Below, in pieces: positions 18,435-26,471 of a stretch of DNA of 64,000 nt. Both the position numbers and the translations under genes were made by a program. Each line of letters opens with the position of its first letter. Position 1 is the stretch's first letter. This DNA comes from Streptomyces canus (lineage in GTDB: Bacteria; Actinomycetota; Actinomycetes; Streptomycetales; Streptomycetaceae): NCBI RefSeq assembly GCF_030815415.1, contig NZ_JAUSWW010000001.1, positions 9,424,001 to 9,488,000 of the forward strand, written 5' to 3'. A model generated the notes under the pieces. The model saw nothing but the letters and a program-made list of their open reading frames with translations, was not told the origin of the DNA and did not search any database.

Positions 18435-19007
18435 TCAGTGGTCCGGAGCGAACCGGGTCAGCGTGGTCAGCACGTCCTCCAGCCAGTCGATCATCATGCG
18501 CTCGTACGCGATGCCGCCGCGCAGTACGACGTGCTGGAGCTCTCGCTCCGCATCCAGCGGCTCCTGCGGAGCGGCCGCGCTCGCCTCGGGCCCGGTGAAG
18601 TCTCGCTCCTCGCCCGCGAGATAGTGCTCCAGCCGGGCTCGGTGCGCCTGCCGGTGCCGCTCCACCTCGTGGATCAGGGCGGCCGGGTCGTCGAAGGCGG
18701 CACCCCGGATCTTCACCGCCAGGTCGTGGCGGACACTGTCCGGCTCGATCGGATCGTGCAGCCACGAGGACAGCGCGGCCCGGCCGAGGTCGGCGACGGA
18801 GTACTCCTTCTTGTCCGGCCGGCCCTGCTGCGGGACGTCCCGGACGTCGACCCAGCCGTCGTTCTCCATACGCTTGAGGACGCGGTAGATCTGCTGGTGG
18901 GTCGCGGTCCAGAAGTAGCCGATGGACCGCTCGAAGCGCCGTGCCAGCTCATAGCCGGACCCCGGTTTCTCCAAGAGCGACACCAAGATCGCGTGTTCGA
19001 GCGCCAT
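18435..19007 (-). CDS. PadR-family transcriptional regulator
   Basis: 190 aa. The N-terminal winged helix is classic PadR: LEHAILVSLLEKPGSGYELA, then an FWTATHQQIYRVLKRMEND recognition helix and a wing with GRPDKKEY. The C-terminal helical part (about 85-185) is the dimer and ligand region of the Vir/AphA-like subfamily. I start at ATG 19007 (MALEHA) because upstream codons of the open frame lie in the operator palindrome. The 11-base-arm palindrome at 19019-19042 sits directly before the start, so the gene should be autoregulated. The acyl-CoA dehydrogenase downstream is the likely regulated enzyme; the effector may be a phenolic or fatty compound. Confidence 0.88.
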   Translation of the reverse strand: MALEHAILVSLLEKPGSGYELARRFERSIGYFWTATHQQIYRVLKRMENDGWVDVRDVPQQGRPDKKEYSVADLGRAALSSWLHDPIEPDSVRHDLAVKIRGAAFDDPAALIHEVERHRQAHRARLEHYLAGEERDFTGPEASAAAPQEPLDAERELQHVVLRGGIAYERMMIDWLEDVLTTLTRFAPDH

Positions 19008-19018
19008 GACGCCGATCG

Positions 19019-19042
19019 TGCTATGCAACTCGTTGCATAGCA
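19019..19042. promoter_or_regulatory. perfect palindrome, probable PadR operator
   Basis: TGCTATGCAAC and GTTGCATAGCA form perfect 11-base arms around a TC spacer. The site lies 12 bases upstream of the PadR start and is AT-rich against its surroundings. The inner ATGCAA/TTGCAT words resemble reported PadR operators. It also lies in front of the LuxR gene on the other strand, so it could affect both. Confidence 0.75.
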
Positions 19043-19168
19043 AGTCTCGCTCCTGCCGATGCGACGCGGCTCACTCTGTGCAGGGACCACGGAATGTCGC
19101 GCCGACGGTCGACGGACGAGCCGTTGTTGGCCATTCTTTGGGCTGCGGTCGACGCTTTGGAGGCGGTG

Positions 19169-20704
19169 ATGCGTGTGAACGACGAGACTCGCGGCGTCTC
19201 CTCGGCCCGCACCGACACGGCAGCCCACCGTGCCCTCGCGCACGGTCGTGAACTGTTGCGCGACGGACCCGTGGCGGATGCCTGCTCGGCGCTGCTGCGT
19301 GCCGCCGCAGGGCTGCGCGAGACGGACCCGCCGCTGGCTCGCCGCGCCCTGCTGGCAGCGGCATCGGCGGCCTGGGCTGCCGGTGACCACGACAGTTACC
19401 GACGCGTCTTCACGGTGGGCCCCTGCCCTACCTGCGGAGCCGGCAGCGAGTCCACGCTCTGTGCCGAGGGATGCCCCGAGGCCGCTTGGAGGTCCCACCG
19501 CATCGGGATGAGCGCCATGGTGGAAGGGGACTTCCGACGTGCCCACGCGGTCCTGGAGGCGCGGTTGCGGCAGGTCACGACCCGGGCGGAGACGAACGAG
19601 CTCCGCGAGGCCGGCGAGGCGGCCCTCCTGCTGGGCCGGCTCCCCACCGCGCGCCGGCTCCTGGGCCTCGCCCTGGCGTCCGCGCGCTCGGCCGGAGCGG
19701 AGGCCAGGGTTCCGGGCATCCTGGCGCACCTCGCCTACGCGGAGCTGCGGGAGGGACGCCACCCCCAGGCCAGGGCCCACGCGGAGGAAGGAGTGGCACT
19801 CGCGCAGAGACTCGGTCAGCGCAATGTCGCCGCCGACCTGTCGGCCGTGCGTGCGCTCGTGCTGTCGATCGCGGGTGACCTGCCCACGGTCCGTGCGCGG
19901 ATCGCGGACGTCCTGGCCGTCGCGCAACCCCATGGGCTGGCCCAGGCCGCGTTTCTCGCGGAGTGGGCCCAGGCGCGGGCGGAACTGGGGGCGGGCAAGG
20001 TCGAGCGGGCGGCCGCCCGGCTGGCTCCGCTGGTCCGGCCCGGGGCCCGGCAGGGCCACTTCGGGCTGTGGTTCCTTGCCGTGCCGTGCTTCGTCGAAGC
20101 CTGTGTCCTGTCCGGCCGGGCCCTCGATGCGACGGAGATGGTCGACCTGTTCGCCGTCTGGGCGGATCTCGGCGCCGACCCACAGGCTCCGGCGCAGTTG
20201 GCGCGGTGCCGCGCTCTCGTCGCGCCCGCGGACCGGAGCGAGGAGCTGTACCGCAGCGCGCTCGCTCACCATGAGCAGGCATCCGGCCCGTATGAACACG
20301 CGCGCACCCAGCTGGCCTTCGGCATGTGGCTGCGCCGCCGACGCCGGCCCACCGAGGCACGCACGCAGTTGCGTGATGCGCTGATGGGTTTCGAACGCTG
20401 CGGTGCGGCGCTGTGGGCCGGGCGGGCCGGCGCGGAGCTGCGGGCGGCGGGCGAGGTGGCCGGGACCGGCGAGGCGGGGGTGTTGTCCTCGCTCACACCG
20501 CAGCAGGTACGCATCGCACGGGATGTGGCGCGCGGGTCGACGAACAAGGAGATCGCCGCGGAGCTGTCCATCAGCATCCGGACCGTCGAGTACCACCTGC
20601 GCAACGTGTTCACGCAGCTGGGTGTCCGCTCGCGCACCGGCCTCGCGCATCTGATGGCGAACGTCGGCGAGGACCAGGGCCGGGCAGAGCCGGGACCGAT
20701 CTGA
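19169..20704 (+). CDS. LuxR-type transcriptional regulator lacking an ATPase domain
   Basis: 511 aa from ATG 19169, which is preceded by GGAGG at 5 bases; an in-frame ATG at 19094 would add 25 residues. There is no Walker A or B motif. Most of the protein is a helical TPR-like repeat region, similar to the middle part of LAL regulators, with a small cysteine cluster (CPTCGAGSESTLC) near residue 85 that may bind metal. The C-terminus is a LuxR helix-turn-helix: LTPQQVRIARDVARGSTNKE and LSISIRTVEYHLRNVFTQLGV. It may be an N-terminally shortened LAL. Divergent from the PadR gene. Target unknown. Confidence 0.82.
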   Translation: MRVNDETRGVSSARTDTAAHRALAHGRELLRDGPVADACSALLRAAAGLRETDPPLARRALLAAASAAWAAGDHDSYRRVFTVGPCPTCGAGSESTLCAEGCPEAAWRSHRIGMSAMVEGDFRRAHAVLEARLRQVTTRAETNELREAGEAALLLGRLPTARRLLGLALASARSAGAEARVPGILAHLAYAELREGRHPQARAHAEEGVALAQRLGQRNVAADLSAVRALVLSIAGDLPTVRARIADVLAVAQPHGLAQAAFLAEWAQARAELGAGKVERAAARLAPLVRPGARQGHFGLWFLAVPCFVEACVLSGRALDATEMVDLFAVWADLGADPQAPAQLARCRALVAPADRSEELYRSALAHHEQASGPYEHARTQLAFGMWLRRRRRPTEARTQLRDALMGFERCGAALWAGRAGAELRAAGEVAGTGEAGVLSSLTPQQVRIARDVARGSTNKEIAAELSISIRTVEYHLRNVFTQLGVRSRTGLAHLMANVGEDQGRAEPGPI

Positions 20705-20925
20705 TGTCCGTGCGCCGGTGTGACCGGTGATCTCCACGGTGCGACGCGGTGCGGGTGCGTGCCCTGTGGCATGACTGGTGATTCCACTGATGACTGACTT
20801 TTGGTCAGCTCCTACGTTGTTCCCCGCCGGATGACTCGTGTCACGTCCTCGGGTACGACGCCCTTCACGCGGCGGACGATGCCTGGCCCGAGGACGCCGG
20901 AACCCTCACTCTCGAAGGAGCCGCC

Positions 20926-21861
20926 ATGAGTGACGAGCCAGAGACCTCCCGTTCCGCGCAGACCCCGCACCGCCACCACCGACGCCGCCGTTCCGGGCGC
21001 TTCGCCTCCGGCGTCGCCACGGCCGCCGCGCTCATCGGCCTGCTGACCTCGCAGACCGGTGGAGCCCAGGCGGCCGAGAACCCGTACGAGCGGGGCCCCG
21101 CACCCACCACGGCGAGCATCGAGGCCGCCCGCGGCCCCTACGCCGTCTCGGAGACCAGCGTGTCGCGACTCGCTGTGAGCGGCTTCGGCGGCGGCACCAT
21201 CTACTACCCGACAAGCACCGCCGACGGCACGTTCGGAGCGATCGCGGTGTCACCGGGGTACACCGCCTACCAGTCCTCCATCGCCTGGCTCGGCCCGCGA
21301 CTCGCCTCCCAGGGCTTCGTCGTCTTCACGATCGACACCCTGACCACCTCCGACCAACCGGCCAGCCGCGGCACACAGTTGCTGGCCGCACTGGACTACC
21401 TGGTGGACCGCAGCACGGTCCGGGGCCGCGTCGACGCCGGGCGCCTGGGAGTGATGGGCCACTCCATGGGCGGCGGCGGCACCATCGAAGCGGCCAAGTC
21501 CCGTCCCTCGCTCCAGGCCGCCATCCCGTTGACCGGCTGGAACCTGGACAAGACCTGGCCGGAGGTCAGGACTCCCACCCTTGTCGTCGGCGCCGACGGA
21601 GACACCATCGCGCCAGTGGCGACCCACTCCGAGCCGTTCTACGCGAGCCTGCCCTCCGCCACCGACCGCGCCTACCTCGAACTGCGGGGCGCGACCCACT
21701 TCACCCCGAACACGTCCAACACGACGATCGCGAAGTACAGCATTTCCTGGCTGAAGCGGTTCATCGACAACGACACCCGCTACGAGCAGTTCCTGTGCCC
21801 GTTGCCGGCCGTCAGCCTCACGATCGCCGAGTCCCGCGGCAACTGCCCGCACACCTCCTGA
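20926..21861 (+). CDS. secreted cutinase-like polyester hydrolase (type I PET hydrolase family)
   Basis: 311 aa. A long N-terminal region with a twin-arginine stretch (RRRR) and hydrophobic core ends at AQAA about residue 50. The mature start NPYERGP and the whole chain match actinobacterial cutinases of the Thermobifida/LCC type. Catalytic Ser180 is in GHSMGG, Asp226 in GADGDTIAPV and His258 in GATHF, with the same spacings as TfCut2. Tyr112 and Met181 would form the oxyanion hole and Trp205 the aromatic clamp. Cys291 and Cys307 are in the positions of the C-terminal disulfide. The natural job is hydrolysis of cutin-like polyesters or lipids. ATG follows GAAGGAG. Confidence 0.92.
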   Translation: MSDEPETSRSAQTPHRHHRRRRSGRFASGVATAAALIGLLTSQTGGAQAAENPYERGPAPTTASIEAARGPYAVSETSVSRLAVSGFGGGTIYYPTSTADGTFGAIAVSPGYTAYQSSIAWLGPRLASQGFVVFTIDTLTTSDQPASRGTQLLAALDYLVDRSTVRGRVDAGRLGVMGHSMGGGGTIEAAKSRPSLQAAIPLTGWNLDKTWPEVRTPTLVVGADGDTIAPVATHSEPFYASLPSATDRAYLELRGATHFTPNTSNTTIAKYSISWLKRFIDNDTRYEQFLCPLPAVSLTIAESRGNCPHTS

Positions 21862-21899
21862 CACCTGGAACGCCGGGATCACCGCCTGACGCACACCGC

Positions 21900-22316
21900 T
21901 CAGAGGGACAGCACCGCGCGCACCCTGTTACCACCCCCGCCGAGCGGATCCACATCGAGGCGCTCCGCCAGGCACCGCACCATGGCGAGACCTCGTCCGC
22001 TCTCGCCCCAGGCCGTCAGCGGTCGCACGCGTGGCCTGCCGGGGCTGCCGTCGTAGACCTCGACGGTCACCCGGGTGCCGGAGATCTGCAGACACAGGCG
22101 GCAGGCGCCGCCGTGCCGGGTGGCATTGGTGACCAGCTCGGAGACGACGAGCGTCGCGTCGTCGATGTGTGAGGCGTCGAGCCCCGTCACCCCGAGGCCT
22201 GGCCGGGCGAGGAAGCGCGCGGTCAGCCTCCGTGCCCGGCCCGCCGATTCTGCCTGGTCGGGCAGTAGGTACTCGACTCGTACGGAACGCCGATGGGTAC
22301 GCCGACGCGTACGCAT
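21900..22316 (-). CDS. ATP-binding anti-sigma-factor-like protein (HATPase, RsbW/SpoIIAB type)
   Basis: 138 aa. The single domain is a GHKL ATPase: SELVTNATRHG (N box), VEVYDGSPGRPRVR (D box) and GRGLAMVRCL (G box). Such stand-alone kinases are abundant in Streptomyces and usually phosphorylate anti-anti-sigma factors or bind a sigma factor. It stands beside the DUF5994/desaturase group, which would fit stress control, but no sigma or antagonist gene lies next to it. Confidence 0.87.
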   Translation of the reverse strand: MRTRRRTHRRSVRVEYLLPDQAESAGRARRLTARFLARPGLGVTGLDASHIDDATLVVSELVTNATRHGGACRLCLQISGTRVTVEVYDGSPGRPRVRPLTAWGESGRGLAMVRCLAERLDVDPLGGGGNRVRAVLSL

Positions 22317-22468
22317 GGCGGATCACTTCCCCTCCTTGGACGACCGTCCCCCGTGGCCGCTTCCCGGGCCGTGCATGTCCGGCCCGGCCGGGCCTGTCCT
22401 TGCGTGATGCCCTGTGCTGGTGATCGCCAACCGGGATCCGGTGCGTCGGGGTTTCCCGGACCCGGGGA

Positions 22469-22939
22469 TCAGGCGCCTGGTGCCGAGGGGATCCCGTCCT
22501 CGTCCGCCAGGAGCGCGGTCGCGGTACGGCGCAGCGCGGGATCGGCCGCGGCCGCCATCAGCCGTGCGGCCGCGGCCGCCTCGGTCCCGGGCGGGACGAC
22601 CAGCAGGTCCCAGTGGCCGACGCCGTAGGAGAAGAGCCGGATGGTGTGCGGGTCGAACCCGGACGTGAGCCAGGCGGCCTTCACCGTGCGGCCGGCGACG
22701 GGCAGGTCGCACGGCGCCTGCGTCCACGTGTCGCGGTGTGCGGTCAGCCGCGTGACACGTCCCCGCGCGGTGTCGAACGCCTGGATGAGAGCCGGGAGTT
22801 CGGCCGGCAGGTCGTCGGAACGGGGCCACCAGGCGCCGCTCACCGGGCCGTGCGGAAAGGTCGGCGGGCGCAGGGTGAGCCGAAGGAGGGCGGGCAAGGC
22901 CCGGTCGGGCGCGGCGCGTTGACCGGTGGGCGCGTTCAT
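22469..22939 (-). CDS. DUF5994 family protein (copy 1)
   Basis: 156 aa. The conserved core is PALLRLTLRPPT, then GAWWPRSDDLPAELPALI, AAWLTSGFDPHTIRLFSYG and HWDLLVVPPGTEAAAAARLM. The same order of motifs appears in the genes at 24808 and 25390, so the three are paralogues. The family is common in Streptomyces but has no known function. There is no signal peptide or membrane helix. ATG 22939 is used; a GTG at 23047 with GGAG upstream would add 36 residues of low complexity and is a real alternative. Confidence 0.78.
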   Translation of the reverse strand: MNAPTGQRAAPDRALPALLRLTLRPPTFPHGPVSGAWWPRSDDLPAELPALIQAFDTARGRVTRLTAHRDTWTQAPCDLPVAGRTVKAAWLTSGFDPHTIRLFSYGVGHWDLLVVPPGTEAAAAARLMAAAADPALRRTATALLADEDGIPSAPGA

Positions 22940-23124
22940 GTCGCGGTCCCTGTCCCCGGGCAGCGATTCGACCGCCCGGTGGTCGTGGTGCGCCGAGAAC
23001 GACGCCGACGACGAGCCGGCGCACGAAGAACTCCCGGTTTCGCTCACGCTACTCCGCCCCGGCGGGGCGGCGGGGCGGGCCGTCCAGGACCCTCGTCCGG
23101 GGGCGTGGACGACCCGGTGGACGC

Positions 23125-23469
23125 CTACGCGCGCAGCAACCGCTGGGTGATCTCCCGGTACTGCCTCAGCGCGAGCCGGAGTTCGGTGGAGTCCGTCTCG
23201 GGGTCCCGGTTCTGCCAGTCGGCACGGAGGGCCTCTCGGTGTTCCGAAAGGGCCTTGGCGAGCTGGGCGGCGGCCTCGTCGAAGGCGGCCTCGGCCTCCT
23301 CGAGCGCCTCGCGCGGGGCATCCGCGAAGGTGTTGACGGCGTGTCCGAGACGCCGGACGATCTCCTCCCGCCTCTCCGCCGGGAGCAGGGGCTCAGGGCC
23401 CGGGGTGCGGCGTCCGGCGCGGCCCGGGGTCTGGTCCGCGGGCTGTTGGGCGCGTGTCTGGTCGTACAT
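23125..23469 (-). CDS. small helical hypothetical protein
   Basis: 114 aa, highly charged, with an Arg/Pro-rich N-terminus and two amphipathic helices (PAERREEIVRRLGHAVNTFA and ALEEAEAAFDEAAAQLAKAL). The heptad-like pattern suggests a short coiled coil. I do not recognise a family. It lies between DUF5994 copy 1 and the divergent desaturase gene, within what looks like a stress-related group. Confidence 0.7.
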   Translation of the reverse strand: MYDQTRAQQPADQTPGRAGRRTPGPEPLLPAERREEIVRRLGHAVNTFADAPREALEEAEAAFDEAAAQLAKALSEHREALRADWQNRDPETDSTELRLALRQYREITQRLLRA

Positions 23470-23763
23470 CGTCGTGTGTACCGCTTCCGTCGTGTCGGGG
23501 CACCACCTGCGCCGTGCTGCCAGTCAACGTCCGGCGAGGGTCCGTGTCAACGCGGTGCGGGTGCGGGCGCGCCCCGGCGGAGGCCGCCGACAGGTGCGTG
23601 CCGGGCTCTTCCGTCCGTATGGGGAGTACCTTGGGAAGAACGAGGGTGTTTTGTGCCTACCGGACAGGTCGTCTTGAGCACGCCACCCACCCATCAGGGG
23701 CAGCCCGTGACCCCGGCCGCACCTCCGTCCCAGCGGCCTTCGTAAGGTCAAGGAGCCCCTTCC

Positions 23764-24765
23764 ATGTCACCCAGCCCCACCGCGCCTGTTTCCCCGGCCC
23801 CGCCGGACACCGCCCCGCCACCCCAGGCCTACGACGGGATGTCCCCCTTCCCGTCGGACGGCCCGGCGCCCGCGCGCGGCGGCGGGGAGCGACTGTACGT
23901 CACGGTGACGGCGCTGATCGTCGTCCTGCCGTTCGTGGCGTTAGGCCTGGTCGGCTGGCTGCTGTGGGGGAGCCTCATCCATCCCGCGGACATCGTCCTC
24001 GCGCTGGTCCTCTACACGATCACGGGCCTCGGAGTCACGGTCGGCTTCCATCGCGGCCTCACCCACGGCGGCTACCGGGCGAACCGGCCGGTGCGGATCG
24101 CACTCGCGGTGGCCGGTTCGATGAGCTTCCAGGGCGACGTCATCGGCTGGGTCGCCACGCACCGCCGCCACCACGCCTTCACCGACCGGCCCGGTGACCC
24201 GCACTCCCCGTACCGCTACGGCACGCATCTGCGCGGCCAGTTGCGAGGGCTGCTGCACGCGCACATCGGCTGGCTGTTCCGCAACGACCGTACGCCGCCG
24301 GAGCGTTACGCCCCCGACCTCCTGGCCGACCGAGACATCCGCGCCGTCGACCGCGCCTTCCCGGCGCTGTGCGCGCTCACCCTCGCCCTGCCGTTCGGCG
24401 CCGGCTGGCTCATCGGCGGGACCTGGGTGCACGCGCTGACGGCCCTGCTGTGGGCGGGATTCATCCGCATAGCGCTCCTCCACCACGTCACCTGGAGCGT
24501 CAACTCCCTGTGCCACCTGATCGGTGAGCGCCCGTTCCGCACCCGGCGCCACGACCGCGCCACCAACCTGTGGCCGCTCGCCCTGCTCTCCTTCGGGGAG
24601 AGCTGGCACAACCTCCATCACGCCGACCCCACCAGCGCCCGGCACGGCGTCGACCGCGGCCAGATCGACCCGTCGGCCGCCGTCATCCGCCTCTTCGAGC
24701 GGCTCGGATGGGTGCACGACGTGCGCTGGCCGAGTCCGGATCGCGTCGCCGCCCGCCGCGTCTGA
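23764..24765 (+). CDS. membrane acyl-CoA / fatty acid desaturase (delta-9 type)
   Basis: 333 aa. All three histidine boxes of membrane di-iron desaturases are present: HRGLTH, HRRHH and HNLHH. Hydrophobic helices flank them (about 46-70, 76-92, 205-235). The enzyme would insert a cis double bond in acyl chains using oxygen and a reductase, changing membrane fluidity. The N-terminal 40 residues are Pro-rich and unstructured. Downstream, DUF5994 copy 2 follows after 42 bases on the same strand with its own AGGAGAT site. Confidence 0.9.
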   Translation: MSPSPTAPVSPAPPDTAPPPQAYDGMSPFPSDGPAPARGGGERLYVTVTALIVVLPFVALGLVGWLLWGSLIHPADIVLALVLYTITGLGVTVGFHRGLTHGGYRANRPVRIALAVAGSMSFQGDVIGWVATHRRHHAFTDRPGDPHSPYRYGTHLRGQLRGLLHAHIGWLFRNDRTPPERYAPDLLADRDIRAVDRAFPALCALTLALPFGAGWLIGGTWVHALTALLWAGFIRIALLHHVTWSVNSLCHLIGERPFRTRRHDRATNLWPLALLSFGESWHNLHHADPTSARHGVDRGQIDPSAAVIRLFERLGWVHDVRWPSPDRVAARRV

Positions 24766-24807
24766 CACCGACCACTCGCCCGCGCAAGGCAGTTGGCAGG
24801 AGATCTC

Positions 24808-25206
24808 ATGACCACAGCACTGCAGCCCCCGCTGCCCTCCCTTCCCGTCCTGCGCCTGCGCCTGGCGCCGCGCGGAGGTATGCCCCGGCCCATCGACGGA
24901 GCGTGGTGGCCCCGTTCGTACGACCTGCTCGCCGAACTTCCCCAGCTGCTCGCGGGGTTGCCCCGCGCGTGGGGTCACATCACCAGCGCCACGGTCAACG
25001 GAACGACATGGTCCGCGGTACCCGGCCGGATGCTGGTCTTCAACCAAGTCGTACGACTGAGCAGGTCTCTCACGGCGTCCGCCCCGCACACCATCGTCCT
25101 GCTCGCCCCCGGCCGGGGGCGCTGGGATCTGCTCGTCGTGCCTCCGGACACGACCGAGGCGGCCGCGGAACCGCTCATGGCGGCCGCGGTCGTCGATCAG
25201 GTCTGA
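24808..25206 (+). CDS. DUF5994 family protein (copy 2)
   Basis: 132 aa. The family core is clear: VLRLRLAPRGG, GAWWPRSYDLLAELPQLL, TATVNGTTW-like GxITSATVNGTTW and GRWDLLVVPPDTTEAAAEPLM. It is shorter at the C-terminus than copies 1 and 3. The ATG follows AGGAGAT. It is 42 bases after the desaturase gene and may be cotranscribed with it. Confidence 0.83.
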   Translation: MTTALQPPLPSLPVLRLRLAPRGGMPRPIDGAWWPRSYDLLAELPQLLAGLPRAWGHITSATVNGTTWSAVPGRMLVFNQVVRLSRSLTASAPHTIVLLAPGRGRWDLLVVPPDTTEAAAEPLMAAAVVDQV

Positions 25207-25389
25207 CCGGTCGGCATCGGAGACGTACGGCGGTCAGCTGTTCCGCTTCCCGGACCGGTCCGTTCGGCCTGTCCGGGGAGTAGGCTGAAGGTACCGAGGA
25301 TATTCCGCGCACCGGCTTCCACGCCGTGTCGTTTTCGGCGATCGAATATGCCGGGCCGGTCGTAGCCGGCCCGGGGCAGGGTCCGCGTC

Positions 25390-25995
25390 ATGACTGCGAC
25401 CGTCTCCTCCTCGCCGACACTCGAAGCCGATCACCGGTCCTCCGTGTCCTCCTCGCCCCCTCTGCGTCTGTCGCTGGCGCCGGCCGGTTCCGCACCGGCT
25501 CTGCTGGACGGCGCTTGGTGGCCCCGCTCCCACGATCTCGTGGCGGAGCTCCCCTCCCTGACCGCGGTACTGGACCCGTTGTGGGGCCGGATCACCCGGG
25601 TCACGGTGAACCCCACCCACTGGCCGGTCATCCCGCGCAAGGTGCCCGTCGCCGGGCATGTGGTGAAGGTGGGCTGGTTCGCGAACGAGCAGGACCCGAA
25701 CGAACTGCTGCTGCTCTCGTACCGCATGGGCCGCTGGAATCTTCTGGTGATCCCGCCGAGGACGCCGGCCGGCACGGCCGCCTGGCTGATGGCCGCCGCG
25801 AGCGACCCGCTGCGCACATCGACCGCGAGCCGGTTGATGGAGGAGGCCGCGAGCCTGCGGACGGTGTACGAGGACGACCGGACCGTGCAAGCGGTCTGGG
25901 ACTCCGAAGGCGGACACGAGGCCCGCGACCCGGCCGTACGCCCACGGATCCCGGCCGTGACCGCCGGGCTGCCGCATCAGCCGACGGGGCGGTGA
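25390..25995 (+). CDS. DUF5994 family protein (copy 3)
   Basis: 201 aa, the longest of the three paralogues. It has PPLRLSLAPAG, GAWWPRSHDLVAELPSLT, HVVKVGWFANEQDPNELLLLSY and RWNLLVIPPRTPAGTAAWLM, plus a C-terminal extension of about 50 residues (DDRTVQAVWDSEGGHE) absent from the others. A small membrane protein gene follows after 5 bases. Function unknown. Confidence 0.83.
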   Translation: MTATVSSSPTLEADHRSSVSSSPPLRLSLAPAGSAPALLDGAWWPRSHDLVAELPSLTAVLDPLWGRITRVTVNPTHWPVIPRKVPVAGHVVKVGWFANEQDPNELLLLSYRMGRWNLLVIPPRTPAGTAAWLMAAASDPLRTSTASRLMEEAASLRTVYEDDRTVQAVWDSEGGHEARDPAVRPRIPAVTAGLPHQPTGR

Positions 25996-26000
25996 GGGCC

Positions 26001-26213
26001 ATGGACATGTTCGTGACCGTGGCCGTGATCGTGGCGATGACTGTCCTCGGGGTCCTCCTCATTCACCTGCTCAACTCGCAGCACAGCAGCGGCGTTTCCG
26101 CCTTCCACTACGGCCGCTCCGGGATGCCCGTCCCGGGACCGGCCTCGAGGGTGCCGCGGAAGGCCCGCGCGGGGCTCCGCCTCAGGCGCCGTACCCGCAA
26201 GGCGACGGAGTGA
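26001..26213 (+). CDS. small single-helix membrane protein, 70 aa
   Basis: ATG 26001 comes right after the stop of DUF5994 copy 3 with GAGGG before it. The product has one N-terminal membrane helix (MFVTVAVIVAMTVLGVLLIHLL) and a cytoplasmic tail rich in Arg/Lys (RKARAGLRLRRRTRK). Codon use is normal for the region. I know no family name. The coupling suggests it works with, or anchors, a DUF5994 product. Confidence 0.65.
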   Translation: MDMFVTVAVIVAMTVLGVLLIHLLNSQHSSGVSAFHYGRSGMPVPGPASRVPRKARAGLRLRRRTRKATE

Positions 26214-26408
26214 GCCCACGTTCCTTGCGTTCTCCCAGCTCGCCACCGAGGCCGGAACGATCCTCCAACTGCACTATCCGCCAAGGATGTTGGCCCGCAT
26301 CATCGAGATCGTCGGCGCCTGTTTCCTGCTCCACGAGCTTCACGCCGCGCCCGCCACGGGGTGAGGCAGGGCTGCGGAGCCGCCGGCCCCTGCACTCGAC
26401 CACGCAAA

Positions 26409-26438
26409 ACGCTCGGCCGGGAAATCCCGGCCGAGCGT
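26409..26438 (-). terminator. intrinsic terminator of the GH30 gene
   Basis: ACGCTCGGCCGGG and CCCGGCCGAGCGT form a perfect 13-base stem around an AAAT loop. On the minus strand it is followed by TTTT, so it should terminate the galactanase transcript. It would also block readthrough from the left. Confidence 0.85.
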
Positions 26439-26471
26439 CTGTGTGAACTGTTCGGGGTCCGAACGTGCTGG

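Noticed and set aside
18713..20737. 674-codon minus-strand frame opposite the LuxR gene
   Set aside because: Shadow of the real plus-strand gene, low-complexity, no motif.
20780..20810. CTGAC...GTCAG mini-palindrome before the cutinase gene
   Set aside because: Only five paired bases, so not separable from chance.
26214..26364. Plus-frame fragment TFLAFSQLATEAGTIL... ending at a TGA near 26364
   Set aside because: It reads like protein and may be a remnant, but no start codon with a ribosome site precedes it and only about 50 codons exist.
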